A stretch of DNA of 64,000 nt, from assembly GCA_024236215.1 (NCBI GenBank), contig JACKKX010000001.1:981501-1045500 (forward strand), read 5' to 3'. Of the stretch, positions 34,892 to 45,174 are shown in pieces. The DNA is from Novosphingobium sp. GTDB lineage: Bacteria > Pseudomonadota > Alphaproteobacteria > Sphingomonadales > Sphingomonadaceae. The notes beneath the pieces were generated by a model that did not search any database, was not told the DNA's origin, and worked only from the letters and a program-made list of their open reading frames with translations. Within the stretch, counting starts at the first letter, position 1. Each line of letters begins with the position of its first letter. A program made the position numbers and the translations under genes.

Positions 34892-34938
34892 CAAATGGCG
34901 GCCCCCAGAGTCCGGTGAGACTTAAGGGCCGCCATTTG
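34892..34938 (-). terminator. 13-bp hairpin between the cold-shock gene and argD
   Basis: CAAATGGCGGCCC (34892-34904) and GGGCCGCCATTTG (34926-34938) are exact reverse complements around a 21-nt loop. On the minus strand it follows the double cold-shock gene and is followed by TCGTTTTCGTTTTCC, an imperfect U-rich tract. It may terminate the cold-shock transcript or regulate argDF read-through. Confidence 0.6.
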
Positions 34939-34995
34939 CATACATCTAGAACTAGGCTGGTCCCGGGACAACCCCCGGGACGAATGCGATCGGGA

Positions 34996-35724
34996 TCAAT
35001 CCTGACGCGGCGTCAGATTGACCGCCGAGTACTTGCCTCGTCGATCGACTTCGATATCGAATTCCAACCGGTCGCCTTCGTTGAGGCCGGACATTCCCGA
35101 ACGCTCAACCGCGCTGATATGGACGAAGGCATCGGCCTGTCCATCATCGCGGGTGATGAAGCCAAAGCCCTTCATCGCGTTGAAGAACTTGACCGTGCCG
35201 GTGGCGCGTTCGCCGGTCAGCTGGCGCTGGGGCGCGGCATCGCGCTTCTGCACCGGAATGACATCGCCGACCGCCTCGAGATCGCTCGCGGAAACCTTGC
35301 CGCCACGATCGACCAGCGTGAACTTGACCTGCTGGCCTTCGGCCAACCCTTCAAGCCCGGCGCGCTCAACCGCGCTGATGTGCACGAACACGTCTTGCCC
35401 GCCTTCGTCCTGCTGGATGAAGCCGAAACCCTTGGCCGCGTTGAAGAACTTGACCACGCCGGTGCCTTCGCCGACCACCTGGGCCGGCATGCCGCCGCCG
35501 CGCGGGCCGCGATCGCCGCCGCCAAAGCCGCCGCCGCCACCGCCAGCGCCGCCACCGAAACCACCCCGGCCACCGCCGCCGCCGAAACGGTCACCGCCGC
35601 CAAAGCGATCTCCTCCGCCGAAGCGGTCACCACCGCCACCGCCGCCGAATGGATCGAAACCCTCCTCGCCGAAACCGTCCCGCTTGTCGCGGCCCCGACC
35701 GCGCCGCCCTCTATCAAAACCCAT
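34996..35724 (-). CDS. double cold-shock-domain protein with Gly-rich N-terminal tail
   Basis: 242 aa from ATG 35724 ([17 protein letters not shown]). Residues 1 to about 80 are low-complexity, with GGGDRF repeated three times and Gly/Phe/Arg stretches. Two cold-shock domains follow, each with RNP1 (KGFGFI) and RNP2 (VFVHIS): about 85-150 and 170-240. It should bind single-stranded RNA or DNA and act as an RNA chaperone. Most bacterial Csp proteins are about 70 aa with one domain; two-domain forms are known in alphaproteobacteria, but a long Gly-rich tail is less usual. The frame extends to 35811 without support. Confidence 0.92.
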   Translation of the reverse strand: MGFDRGRRGRGRDKRDGFGEEGFDPFGGGGGGDRFGGGDRFGGGDRFGGGGGRGGFGGGAGGGGGGFGGGDRGPRGGGMPAQVVGEGTGVVKFFNAAKGFGFIQQDEGGQDVFVHISAVERAGLEGLAEGQQVKFTLVDRGGKVSASDLEAVGDVIPVQKRDAAPQRQLTGERATGTVKFFNAMKGFGFITRDDGQADAFVHISAVERSGMSGLNEGDRLEFDIEVDRRGKYSAVNLTPRQD

Positions 35725-35979
35725 AAACCCGAACGTACCTTCATTTCGCCCCAAGCAACAAATCCCGGCAGCGTGGACGAATCGCACCGGGCAACGAGAA
35801 TCGCGGGGCACAAGACCCCCTCCTCTACAGCTCGTCCGTTACCCGAAACGGCTCATCTTTGCGAATCGAATCGCGCGATCGCGCGATGAGCACCGCACGA
35901 AGCGCCCAAGTGTGACATTTCTGCCAGTAAATGCGTTGCGATCTTGCCACCGGGAGCGGTGCTTGGCAGAGCATTTCCG

Positions 35980-36777
35980 ATGGACATCCTGGCCCTGCTC
36001 TCCGATCCGGCCGCCTGGGCCGCGCTGCTCACCCTGATCGCGCTCGAGCTGGTGCTGGGGATCGACAACCTGGTGTTCATCGCGATCCTTTCCAACAAAC
36101 TGCCCCCCGCACAGCAACCGCTGGCCCGGCGGATCGGGCTGGGGCTGGCGCTGGGCCTGCGGATCCTGCTGCTTCTGCTGATCGGCTGGATCGTCTCGCT
36201 GCAGCAGCCGCTGTTCGATCTCGGGCTGTCCGGCGCGCCGGGACCGCACGGCGAACCGGGGTTCGAGACGGCCTTTTCGGGTCGCGACCTGATCCTGCTG
36301 GCGGGCGGGCTGTTCCTGCTGTGGAAGGCCACCAAGGAAATCCACCACGCGATCGACAAGGAAGGCGAAAGCGGCGAACTGCTCGATCACGACAAGGGTG
36401 TGGGTGAGATCGCCTTTTCCGCCGCGATCGCCCAGATCATCGCGCTCGATCTGGTCTTTTCGGTCGATTCGATCCTCACCGCGGTGGGGATGACCGACCA
36501 GGTGCCGATCATGATCGCCGCCGTGGTGATCACCGTCTGCCTGATGATGATCGCCGCCGACCCGCTCGCCCGCTTCATCGAAGCCAACCCCACGCTGGTC
36601 ATGCTGGCGCTGGCCTTTCTGGTGATGATCGGGGTGGTGCTGATCGCCGACGCCTTCGGGCTGCACATTCCCAAGGGCTATATCTACGCCGCGATGGCCT
36701 TTTCGGCGCTGGTCGAATCGCTCAACATCGTCGCCCGCAACCGCCGCGCCCGGCGGAAGAAGGAACAAGCCGCATGA
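35980..36777 (+). CDS. TerC family integral membrane protein
   Basis: 265 aa from ATG 35980 ([13 protein letters not shown]), with seven or so hydrophobic helices. TerC signatures are [15 protein letters not shown] in helix 2 and [14 protein letters not shown], each with the conserved Asp that is proposed to bind metal. TerC proteins are linked to manganese or tellurite handling and to metal loading of exported enzymes. The stop overlaps the next gene's ATG by 4 nt. The 255 bp upstream contain a perfect 16-bp palindrome TCGCGCGATCGCGCGA at 35871-35886. Confidence 0.92.
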   Translation: MDILALLSDPAAWAALLTLIALELVLGIDNLVFIAILSNKLPPAQQPLARRIGLGLALGLRILLLLLIGWIVSLQQPLFDLGLSGAPGPHGEPGFETAFSGRDLILLAGGLFLLWKATKEIHHAIDKEGESGELLDHDKGVGEIAFSAAIAQIIALDLVFSVDSILTAVGMTDQVPIMIAAVVITVCLMMIAADPLARFIEANPTLVMLALAFLVMIGVVLIADAFGLHIPKGYIYAAMAFSALVESLNIVARNRRARRKKEQAA

Positions 36778-37208
36778 CCTTCCGCCAGCTCAGCGAGCAG
36801 GTTTTTGCCAGCCCCCAGATCGGGATCGAGCAGGTGCGCGAAGCCGCGCGGCAGGGGATCACCCTGATCGTCAACAACCGTCCCGAAGGCGAAAGCGAGG
36901 ACCAGGCCCCGGGCGAGGCCATCGCCGCCGCCGCGCGCGAGGCGGGCCTTGATTACATCGCGATCCCGATCACCCATGCGGGCTTTTCGGAAAGCCAGGT
37001 TGCCGCGATGCGCGATGCGCTTGCAGGGGCAGCGGGCCCGGTGCTGGCCTATTGCCGTTCGGGCACCCGCTCGACCCTGCTGTGGGCGCTGGCCGAGGCG
37101 AGCCGCGGGCAAAGCCCGCACACGCTGGCCGCCGCCGCAACCCAGGCCGGTTACGATGTGACCCCGGTGCGGGCCTTGATGGACATGCTGGCGGCGCGGG
37201 GGCAATAG
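36774..37208 (+). CDS. TIGR01244-family beta-lactamase-hydrolase-like/sulfur-transferase phosphatase protein
   Basis: 144 aa, a DUF442-type fold related to dual-specificity phosphatases. The P-loop is [13 protein letters not shown] (Cys-x5-Arg), and the N-terminal part [13 protein letters not shown] and NNRPEGES are typical of the stand-alone BLH-like domain. Family members are associated with sulfide detoxification and the Blh-type dioxygenase fusions, but stand-alone members lack a settled role. It is coupled to terC and followed 6 nt later by a small membrane-protein gene. Confidence 0.85.
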   Translation: MTFRQLSEQVFASPQIGIEQVREAARQGITLIVNNRPEGESEDQAPGEAIAAAAREAGLDYIAIPITHAGFSESQVAAMRDALAGAAGPVLAYCRSGTRSTLLWALAEASRGQSPHTLAAAATQAGYDVTPVRALMDMLAARGQ

Positions 37209-37214
37209 CGGGCG

Positions 37215-37616
37215 ATGCTGTTCCAGATTGTCCAGGTTACCGTCTCGCTCGCCGCGATCCTGCTGGTCGCCTGGCTGGTCGCCCGGCTGGGGCTGGGCGC
37301 CGATGTCCGGCTGAACGGCGAGGACCAGGCCCGCGAGCTGGCCCGTGCATCGCTTTGCGGGTTCGAACCGGCCGATGTCGCGCTCGATCGCGCGGGGATC
37401 GGGGCGCTGCTGCGCGGAGCCGATGGCCGGGTGATGCTGCTGCGCCGCCACGGCGCGCAGTTCGCCGCGCGGATCCTTGACAGCCACGCCTTCGCCCGGC
37501 TCGATCGCAATTTCCTGACCATCGGCACCGGCGAGCCGACCTTTGGCAAGGTCACGCTCGATCTGGGCGATCAGGCCCAGGTCTGGGCCGCCAGCCTGCG
37601 CCGGGTGAAAGGCTGA
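37215..37616 (+). CDS. membrane-anchored hypothetical protein
   Basis: 133 aa. One N-terminal membrane helix (VTVSLAAILLVAWLVARLG), then a soluble domain of about 105 residues with RASLCGFEPADVALDRAG and GRVMLLRRHGAQFAARIL. The family is unrecognised by me, though the compact layout resembles small sphingomonad proteins co-transcribed with sterol-desaturase genes. It starts 6 nt after the phosphatase-like gene and ends 3 nt before the sterol-desaturase gene, so it is part of that operon. Confidence 0.75.
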   Translation: MLFQIVQVTVSLAAILLVAWLVARLGLGADVRLNGEDQARELARASLCGFEPADVALDRAGIGALLRGADGRVMLLRRHGAQFAARILDSHAFARLDRNFLTIGTGEPTFGKVTLDLGDQAQVWAASLRRVKG

Positions 37617-37619
37617 CCC

Positions 37620-38516
<897 letters not shown>

Positions 38517-38522
38517 CGAATC

Positions 38523-39305
38523 CTAATGCCCGCAGGCGAGCGCGGCGACCACGTCCTCGAGCCGTGCCGGATCGCCCAGCGCGAGGACGTGGCCCGAGCT
38601 TGCGGCGTGGAGCGGTTCGCCGTTCCAGTCGGCCATCAGCCCGCCCGCACCTTCGACCACCGGGATCAGCGCGGCATAATCATGCAGCTTGAGATTGGCT
38701 TCGCAGACCACATCGATGAAGCCCGAGGCGAGCATGGCGTAGTTGTAGCAATCGCCGCCCATCACCATGCGCTTGTGATCGGTCCGCGCCGCCAGCGCCA
38801 TGAAATGCTCGCCGTCGTGGTCGTCGAAATAGTGCGGCCCGGTGGTGGCAAGCGCGGCTTCGCCCAGGCTTGGGCAGCCCCGTGTGCGCACCGTGTCACC
38901 GTTGAGTGTCGTTGCCCTGCCCGTCGCCCCCAGCCAGCGCTCACCCAGCACCGGCTGGTCGATCACCCCCAGCACCGGCCAGCCCTCGACCACCAGCGCG
39001 ATCAGGGTGCCGAAGATCGGCCGGCCGGCAAGAAAGGCGGTGGTCCCGTCGATCGGATCGAGCACCCAGGTCCGCCCCGAGCTGCCGTTGCTCGCGCCGA
39101 ACTCCTCCCCGAACACCGCATCCTCGGGCACTTCGGCGGCCAGGATCGCTCGCATCGCCTCTTCGGCGGCGCGGTCGGCCAGGGTTACCGGGGTGCGATC
39201 GGCCTTGCGCTCGCTGGGAAGCGGGGTACGGAAATGCGGCAGAATCGCCCCCCGCGCCGCATCGGCCAGGCGGTTGGCAAGGGCGATCTCGGCATCGAGC
39301 TTCAT
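38523..39305 (-). CDS. hisN: inositol-monophosphatase-family phosphatase, probably histidinol-phosphatase
   Basis: 260 aa from ATG 39305 ([15 protein letters not shown]). Metal-binding motifs of the family: GEEFG (Glu), WVLDPIDGTTAFLAG (Asp/Asp/Thr) and LHDYAALIPVVEGAGG (second Asp site, with the HDY variant common in histidinol-phosphatases). Whole-protein pattern resembles HisN of actinobacteria and alphaproteobacteria, so histidinol-phosphate hydrolysis is the best guess; other small phosphates are possible. The start overlaps the prs stop by one base, so it is coupled to prs, a histidine-pathway precursor gene. Confidence 0.85.
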   Translation of the reverse strand: MKLDAEIALANRLADAARGAILPHFRTPLPSERKADRTPVTLADRAAEEAMRAILAAEVPEDAVFGEEFGASNGSSGRTWVLDPIDGTTAFLAGRPIFGTLIALVVEGWPVLGVIDQPVLGERWLGATGRATTLNGDTVRTRGCPSLGEAALATTGPHYFDDHDGEHFMALAARTDHKRMVMGGDCYNYAMLASGFIDVVCEANLKLHDYAALIPVVEGAGGLMADWNGEPLHAASSGHVLALGDPARLEDVVAALACGH

Positions 39306-40240
39306 CAGTCGAACAGGCTTGAGACCGAGCTTTCCTCGGCGATGCGGTGGATCGCCTCGCCCACCAGCGGAGCGATCGAGAGCACGCGGATCTTGGAGGA
39401 GGCAAGCGTCGCCTCGCTCGGCTGGATCGAATCGGTGATCACCAGTTCCTTGAGCACCGAAGCATCGACCCGCTCCACCGCCTTGCCCGAAAGCACCCCG
39501 TGGGTGAGATAGGCGCGCACACTGGCCGCGCCGGCATCGATCAGCGCCTGGGCGGCGTTGCACAGCGTGCCGCCCGAATCGATGATATCGTCGATCAGGA
39601 TGCAGTCCCAGCCGCTGACATCGCCGATGATGTTCATTACCTCCGAAACGCCCGGCTTGTCGCGGCGCTTGTCGACAATCGATAGCGGCGCGTTGTCGAG
39701 CCGCCGGGCCAGCGCCCGGGCGCGCACCACCCCGCCGACGTCGGGCGAAACCACCATCAGGTTGTCGCTGCCGCCCTGCGAAAGAATGTCCGCCGCCATC
39801 ACCGGCGCGCCATAAAGGTTATCGGTCGGGATATCGAAAAAGCCCTGGATCTGCCCGGCGTGAAGGTCCACCGCCAGCACCCGGTCGGCTCCGGCCTGGG
39901 TAATCAGGTTGGCGACCAGCTTGGCCGAAATCGGCGTGCGCGGCCCCGGCTTGCGATCCTGCCGGGCATAGCCGAAATAGGGCACCACTGCGGTGATCCG
40001 CTTGGCCGAGGCCCGGCGCAGCGCGTCGATGCAGATCAGCAGTTCCATCAGGTTGTCGTTGGCCGGGTAGGAGGTCGACTGGACCACGAACACGTCCTCG
40101 CCGCGCACGTTCTCGTGGATTTCGACGAACACTTCCTCATCGGCAAAGCGCCGCACCGAGGCATCGGTCAGCGGCATTTCGAGATAACCGGCGATGGCGC
40201 GCGCCAGCGGCAGGTTGCTGTTTCCGGCCATGATCTTCAT
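39305..40240 (-). CDS. prs: ribose-phosphate pyrophosphokinase
   Basis: 311 aa. Makes PRPP from ribose-5-phosphate and ATP, feeding purine, pyrimidine, histidine and NAD synthesis. Signature segments: [13 protein letters not shown], the Mg/ATP-binding [11 protein letters not shown] and the PRPP loop [10 protein letters not shown]. Start ATG 40240 ([17 protein letters not shown]). It is directly followed by the hisN-like gene, whose product uses a pathway that begins with PRPP. Confidence 0.97.
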   Translation of the reverse strand: MKIMAGNSNLPLARAIAGYLEMPLTDASVRRFADEEVFVEIHENVRGEDVFVVQSTSYPANDNLMELLICIDALRRASAKRITAVVPYFGYARQDRKPGPRTPISAKLVANLITQAGADRVLAVDLHAGQIQGFFDIPTDNLYGAPVMAADILSQGGSDNLMVVSPDVGGVVRARALARRLDNAPLSIVDKRRDKPGVSEVMNIIGDVSGWDCILIDDIIDSGGTLCNAAQALIDAGAASVRAYLTHGVLSGKAVERVDASVLKELVITDSIQPSEATLASSKIRVLSIAPLVGEAIHRIAEESSVSSLFD

Positions 40241-40345
40241 GCGCTGTGCCCTTCCCCGCGATTCAGCCCGGATCGGGCCTTATCCGACAGTCCCGCGAAT
40301 GCAACAGGGGCGCGGCGCGATTTTCCGCATTTGCGCGATCCGCGC

Positions 40346-40990
40346 CTACCAGCGCAGCTGCGAATAACCGGTATAGCGTCCCGGACGGTGCCACAGATAG
40401 ACCACGATCCCCATCACCAGCGCGCTGAGCGAGGACCATCCCAATTGCGCGGGGGCGAGATAGGCGGCGCTCAACCCCAGCACTACCACGTCCACCGCCA
40501 GCTGGCTGCGCCCGACCAGCCAGCCGTAGCGCTGGTTGAGCCAGACCGTCAGCACGCCGAAACCGCCCAGCCCGGCGCCGTGCCGCACCAGGGTCAGCAC
40601 ACCCTGGCCCAGCAGCGCACCCCCGGCGATCGCCGCCACCAGCGGATTGTCGATCCCGATCCGCATGCTCTGCTGCCAGACCAGCGAAAGCGCGGCGATC
40701 ACCAAACTGGCCAGCACCGTTCGCACCGCGAACAACGGCCCGATCGCCCGCCAGGCCAGCACCAGAAACGGAATGTTGAGCAGCGCCAGAAGCACCCCGG
40801 GGGTCAGCGGCACGAGGTGCGAGACCAGCAGCGCCAGCCCGGCCATGCCGCCGGTGACCAGCCCCGAAGCGCGCAGGATCGCCAGGCCCGTGGCAACGAA
40901 CACGCTGCCGAAAAACAGCGCGGAGGCATCCTCAAGCAAGCCGTGGGGCTGCGGCGCGGGTTCGTTCAGCGGCCGGGAATCAGTGGTCAT
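40346..40990 (-). CDS. YitT family membrane protein
   Basis: 214 aa from ATG 40990. Five or six hydrophobic segments; the YitT-type opening ALFFGSVFVATGLAILRASG followed by GGMAGLALLVSHL is typical of the DUF161/YitT family, whose function is unknown. It has no DUF2179 C-terminal domain, unlike the longer Gram-positive members. It stands alone between prs and glpX, the latter separated by 42 bp. The frame extends to 41026 without support. Confidence 0.85.
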   Translation of the reverse strand: MTTDSRPLNEPAPQPHGLLEDASALFFGSVFVATGLAILRASGLVTGGMAGLALLVSHLVPLTPGVLLALLNIPFLVLAWRAIGPLFAVRTVLASLVIAALSLVWQQSMRIGIDNPLVAAIAGGALLGQGVLTLVRHGAGLGGFGVLTVWLNQRYGWLVGRSQLAVDVVVLGLSAAYLAPAQLGWSSLSALVMGIVVYLWHRPGRYTGYSQLRW

Positions 40991-41032
40991 GGCAGAGCAT
41001 TGCCCCGAACCGGGCGGTCCTGACAAGCTTGC

Positions 41033-42004
41033 CTACTTGCGATGCTCGCCGCGCACCCAGCGCACTGTGCCCGAGCTGGCGCGCATCACCACGCTGTCGG
41101 TGGTCATGACATGGCCCTTGAGCCGCTTCACCCCCTTGAGCAGCGACCCATCGGTCACCCCGGTGGCGGCGAAGATGCAATCGCCCTTGGCCAGCTCGTC
41201 GCGGGTGTAGATCTTGTTCAGATCCTCGATCCCCCATTTGCGTGCGCGTTGGCGTTCGTCCTCGTTGCGGAACACCAGCCGCCCGTTGAACTGCCCGCCG
41301 ACGCAGCGCAGCGCCGCCGCCGCCAGCACCCCTTCGGGAGCGCCGCCCTGGCCCATGTAGAGATCGATGGTGGTTTCCGGATTGGTCACGGCAATCACCC
41401 CGGCAACGTCGCCATCGCCGATCAGCACCACCCCGCAGCCCAGCGAACGCAGCTCGGCGATCAGCTCGGCGTGGCGCGGCCGGTCAAGCACGCAGACGAT
41501 GATCTCGCCCGGCTCAACCCCCTTGGCCGCAGCAACCGCGCGCACGTTTTCACTGGGCGATTTCGCCAGATCGATGATCCCGTCGGGATAACCCGGCCCG
41601 ACCGCCAGCTTGTCCATGTAGACATCGGGCGCGTTGAGCAGATTGCCGGCCTCGGCGCAGGCCAGCACCGCCAGCGCATTGGGGCCGGCCTTGGCGGTGA
41701 TGGTGGTTCCTTCGAGCGGATCGAGCGCGATATCGATCTTCGGCCCCGCGCCGACCGCCCCGCCGACCTTTTCCCCGATGTAGAGCATTGGCGCCTCATC
41801 CCGCTCGCCCTCGCCGATCACCACGGTACCGTCGATCTCGAGATCGTCGAAGGCCTTGCGCATCGCCTCGACCGCGGCGTGATCGGCGGCCTTTTCATCG
41901 CCGCGCCCAACCAGCGCCGAGGCCGCGATCGCGGCGGCTTCGGTAACGCGAACCATTTCGAGAACGAGGACGCGATCGAGGACCTTCGAGGCGGGAGTGG
42001 ACAT
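41033..42004 (-). CDS. glpX: class II fructose-1,6-bisphosphatase
   Basis: 323 aa. GlpX removes the 1-phosphate from fructose-1,6-bisphosphate in gluconeogenesis. Family motifs: GEGERDEAPMLYIGE with metal-binding acidic residues, IDIALDPLEGTTI, and GGAPEGVLAAAALRC. Start ATG 42004. It could also act on sedoheptulose bisphosphate. In many sphingomonads glpX is downstream of hom; here hom lies 0.6 kb away, with one plus-strand gene between. Confidence 0.95.
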   Translation of the reverse strand: MSTPASKVLDRVLVLEMVRVTEAAAIAASALVGRGDEKAADHAAVEAMRKAFDDLEIDGTVVIGEGERDEAPMLYIGEKVGGAVGAGPKIDIALDPLEGTTITAKAGPNALAVLACAEAGNLLNAPDVYMDKLAVGPGYPDGIIDLAKSPSENVRAVAAAKGVEPGEIIVCVLDRPRHAELIAELRSLGCGVVLIGDGDVAGVIAVTNPETTIDLYMGQGGAPEGVLAAAALRCVGGQFNGRLVFRNEDERQRARKWGIEDLNKIYTRDELAKGDCIFAATGVTDGSLLKGVKRLKGHVMTTDSVVMRASSGTVRWVRGEHRK

Positions 42005-42124
42005 GGCTGAGCTGTTACCTTTGCTTGAATACGTATGTGGCTGCGCCGCTTAGACAGCACATGGTGCAATGTCGAGAGGGAGGACCCGCCAGGCGCACTG
42101 TTCACGCCGGATTAAGCCGCCCGG

Positions 42125-42583
42125 ATGCCACACGCGGCCATGCGCCGGTCCGGACTTCTGTTGCTCTTCCTCTTGCCGGAACCGGCCCTTGCGCAAACGG
42201 GCGACGCGATCGACGCGCGGGTCGAGCAGCGCATTGCTGCGGCGCGAGCCAAATTCGGAGCCCCGGCGCCGCGTCGGCGCTGCGAAAGCGACAGTGCGGA
42301 CCCCGACGCGATCGTGGTCTGCGCGCCCGATCGCGGCGAGGACCAGCGGGTGCCATCGACCGCCGAAACCGACCCCAATTCGCTTGCCGCGCGGCTCTAT
42401 CTCAACAACGGCGTTCCGCGCGCTCCGCAGCTCGATCGCGGATCGTGCAAGGGTCAGCCGGGATGCTTTGTCGGCGGTTGGGTGCCGCCGCCGGTCTATT
42501 ACATCGATCTCAAGGCGATCCCCGAGGCGCCCGAAGGTTCGGACGCGGACAAGATCGCCAAAGGCGAAATGCCCGCGCCCTGA
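42125..42583 (+). CDS. secreted hypothetical protein
   Basis: 152 aa. Signal peptide (MRRSGLLLLFLLPEPALAQ, start either ATG 42125 or the internal ATG 42140, which gives the tidier signal). The mature part is helical near the N-terminus (DARVEQRIAAARAKFG), then has cysteine pairs (RRCESDS, IVVCAPD, GSCKGQPGCFVGG) and a Pro-rich end. Periplasmic; function unknown. It converges on hom with a 5-bp gap. Confidence 0.72.
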   Translation: MPHAAMRRSGLLLLFLLPEPALAQTGDAIDARVEQRIAAARAKFGAPAPRRRCESDSADPDAIVVCAPDRGEDQRVPSTAETDPNSLAARLYLNNGVPRAPQLDRGSCKGQPGCFVGGWVPPPVYYIDLKAIPEAPEGSDADKIAKGEMPAP

Positions 42584-42588
42584 AGCGG

Positions 42589-43917
42589 CTATTCGCCCAG
42601 GATCTGCATCACCAGCGGTGGCTCGGTCAGGCTGTCGGACCCCTCAAGCAGGCGCAACGCTTCGCTGACCGCGCTTTCCGGGCCCTCGTGGGTGACCATC
42701 GCCACCATCACCTGTTCCCCTGCCTCGCCGCCGCGCCCCTTCTGGATCATGCTTTCGATCGAGACACCGGCATCGCGCAGCGCGGCTGTGATCTCCGCGA
42801 GCACACCGGGACGGTCGGCCACCATGAAGCGCAGGTAGGCACGGCCCATGCGGTGACCGCTTTCGGCCCGGGGCATGGTCTCGAGCTCGGCCACGGGGAC
42901 CGAGAACGGCGCGCCGATCTCACCGCGCGCGATGTCGATCAGGTCGGCCACCACCGCGCTCGCGGTCGGCCCCTCGCCCGCACCGGCACCCTGGAACAGC
43001 AGTCGGCCCGAGAAATTGCCTTCGGCCACCACCGCGTTGGTGGCGCCATCGACGTGGGCCAGCGGGTGATCGAACGGCACGAGATGCGGCTGGACCCGCT
43101 GGAACAGGCACTGGGCACCGGCGGCGCCTTCGGTCTCGGCCATGCCGATCAGGCGGATGACATAGCCCAGCGCATCGGCCTGGGCGATATCCGCAGCGCG
43201 CAGCCGGGTGATCCCGGTGGTATCGACCGCGCCGAAATCGACCCGCGAACCGAACGAGATCGCGGCCAGGATCGACAGCTTGTGCGCGGCATCGGTGCCT
43301 TCGATATCGAAGGCCGGATCGGCCTCGGCATAGCCTTTGGCCTGGGCCTCGGCGAGAACATCTGCGAAGTCACGCCCGCTGTCTTCCATGGTCGAGAGGA
43401 TATAGTTGCAGGTGCCGTTGAGGATGCCATAGACCCGCTCGATCGCATTGGCCGCGGCGCCTTCGCGCAGCCCCTTGATCACCGGGATGCCTCCCGCCAC
43501 CGCGGCCTCGAACTTCAGCGCGACGCGCTTGTCCTCGGCCTTGGCCGCCAGTTTCAGTCCGTGGTGCGCGATCATCGCCTTGTTGGCGGTGACCAGCGCC
43601 TTGCCCGCCTCGATCGTGGTGCGCGCGCAGCTCAGCGCAGGACCGTCGGCCCCGCCGACCAGCTCGACCACGACATCGACATCGTCGCGCTCGCCCATCA
43701 CCACCATGTCGTCTTCCCAGGCGTAGGGCGACAGATCCACCGGGCGCTTCTTGCTGCGATCGCGCGCGCCAACCACCGAAATCACGATCGGTCGCCCGGC
43801 GCGCCGCGCGATCAGCGCGGCATTGGCCTCGATCAGGCGGATGACGCCCGCTCCGACCGTTCCCAGTCCAGCAAGGGCAACGCGCAGCGGTGCAGGCAGT
43901 TCGGCAGGTTCGGCCAT
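42589..43917 (-). CDS. hom: homoserine dehydrogenase
   Basis: 442 aa from ATG 43917 (MAEPAELPAPLRV) with AAGGGA before it. N-terminal NAD(P)-binding domain (ALAGLGTVGAGVIRL), catalytic part (KFEAAVAGGIPVIKGLREG, GILNGTCNYILSTM, KGYAEADPAFDIEGTDAAHK with the catalytic Lys/Asp, each under 20 residues apart) and a C-terminal ACT domain (YLRFMVADRPGVLAEITAAL) that usually senses threonine. It reduces aspartate semialdehyde to homoserine for threonine and methionine. The frame is open 17 codons upstream; not used because the Shine-Dalgarno lies between. Confidence 0.96.
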   Translation of the reverse strand: MAEPAELPAPLRVALAGLGTVGAGVIRLIEANAALIARRAGRPIVISVVGARDRSKKRPVDLSPYAWEDDMVVMGERDDVDVVVELVGGADGPALSCARTTIEAGKALVTANKAMIAHHGLKLAAKAEDKRVALKFEAAVAGGIPVIKGLREGAAANAIERVYGILNGTCNYILSTMEDSGRDFADVLAEAQAKGYAEADPAFDIEGTDAAHKLSILAAISFGSRVDFGAVDTTGITRLRAADIAQADALGYVIRLIGMAETEGAAGAQCLFQRVQPHLVPFDHPLAHVDGATNAVVAEGNFSGRLLFQGAGAGEGPTASAVVADLIDIARGEIGAPFSVPVAELETMPRAESGHRMGRAYLRFMVADRPGVLAEITAALRDAGVSIESMIQKGRGGEAGEQVMVAMVTHEGPESAVSEALRLLEGSDSLTEPPLVMQILGE

Positions 43918-43986
43918 CGGATTCCCTTTCGCGCCGCGGCCCTTAGGGGCGGGTAGCACGGGCCGCAAGCGCTTGTATTGCGCGTG

Positions 43987-44835
43987 CTAGCTGCGGCTGC
44001 GCGGGCAGGGGCCGAGTTGTTCGAGCACAAACCGGTAATCGGCGGCGGCCCTGGCCCGGTCGGGCGCGGTGCTCGAGGTTATGACCCCGGCTGGCAGGGC
44101 TGGCGGCAGGAAGCAGGCGAGTCGGTACCAGGCCAGCGTGTCGCGCGCGGGAACCGAGCTGTCGTCGCCAACCAGTTCGGAGAACGAGACCGACCAGCGC
44201 GGAGCCCGACCCGGACTGCGGCTAACGGTGATTGCGGCGGGTTCGCCATCGGCCGTGGCAAGGAAAAGCTGGGTATCGCTTTCTCCCGCCAGGTCGCCGC
44301 CGATGCTGATCGCCTCGCGCAGCCCCGAAATCGCCTGGATCGCCCCCGGCGCGTTGAGCTCGGCGATGACCTTCCCCAGCCGCCCCTCGAGAACGGAATC
44401 CCATGCCAGCTGTGCATCGCGCGCAACCAGCTGCAGCTCGCCGGGGCGCGATGCCACGGGCCGGGCAAACAGGATCACCGTCTGCTTGCGCAGCTTGGGC
44501 GGCTTGCCCTTGGCGTCGAGCGGCAGGTCGACCAGGTAGCGCAGCTGCTCGCCCAGTCCCGAGCTGCCGAACAGCACCGCCTGGGTCCTGGCTTCGACGT
44601 AGAAGCGGCCTTGCCCGGCCCGCAGCCCCGGAGCGCGCGCGGGATCAACCGCAACAAGCTTGCGCACCTGGGCGCGAATCACCAACGGCGCGTGGTCGGT
44701 CAGATCGGCCAGATCGGCGTAGGTTGCCGCAGAAGAAGGCGCCGCCGGGAGCGAATCGGCTGCCTTTGCGACCGCGCAAGCGGGCGTCAGAACCAGCGCG
44801 AGGGCGAGCGCGAAGGGGATCGAAGAGTGGCGCAT
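43987..44835 (-). CDS. secreted hypothetical protein with signal peptide
   Basis: 282 aa from ATG 44835 (MRHSSIPFALALALVLTPACAVAKA), a signal peptide with cleavage near residue 24. The mature part is rich in beta strands: APLVIRAQVRKLVAVDP, GRFYVEARTQAVLFG and a later WSVSFSELVGD, closing with a Cys near the end (QLGPCPRS). No recognised family. It could be a periplasmic or outer-membrane-associated factor. The frame extends to 44919 without support. It precedes hom on the same strand with about 70 bp between. Confidence 0.75.
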   Translation of the reverse strand: MRHSSIPFALALALVLTPACAVAKAADSLPAAPSSAATYADLADLTDHAPLVIRAQVRKLVAVDPARAPGLRAGQGRFYVEARTQAVLFGSSGLGEQLRYLVDLPLDAKGKPPKLRKQTVILFARPVASRPGELQLVARDAQLAWDSVLEGRLGKVIAELNAPGAIQAISGLREAISIGGDLAGESDTQLFLATADGEPAAITVSRSPGRAPRWSVSFSELVGDDSSVPARDTLAWYRLACFLPPALPAGVITSSTAPDRARAAADYRFVLEQLGPCPRSRS

Positions 44836-45174
44836 GTCGTCTCCAATATGGCTTCCATCGCCCGGGGCAAGCGGCGAAGGTACGAATTTTCGCGCAGTTT
44901 TCCTTAGGTTTGAGCCCAAGGCAAGTGAATCACCGGTTAATGGATAAAGCGTTGCACCCCAGCAAGCTGGCCGCTAAAGCTCCGGAAAACCGGGCCTGAC
45001 AAGAACAATGGGTCCCGATCTGGGCTTGCGAATGTCGGGCGTTCGCATGATTTGCCGGGTTGACCGCATGGTGGAATTATTGAGTTTGGGCGATCGAATC
45101 TCCGTGCAGGAGATTCGGGCGTCGAGTCCGGGTTTCGGCCCGGTGGGGACTGAACTTAGGAGAGATGCGTTTTA
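44836..45174. other. 339-bp divergent intergenic region upstream of tonB
   Basis: No protein-like reading frame. It must hold the promoter of the TonB operon and that of the secreted-protein gene. A 5-bp stem CCGGG / CCCGG at 45128-45143 lies in the tonB leader, and AGGAGAG at about 45158 is the tonB ribosome-binding site. I saw TTGACC near 45060 as a possible -35 but no clear -10 and no obvious Fur box. Confidence 0.45.

Noticed and set aside
45055-45090. TTGACC before tonB as a sigma-70 promoter or Fur-regulated site
   Set aside because: No matching -10 at proper spacing and no inverted Fur-type repeat.
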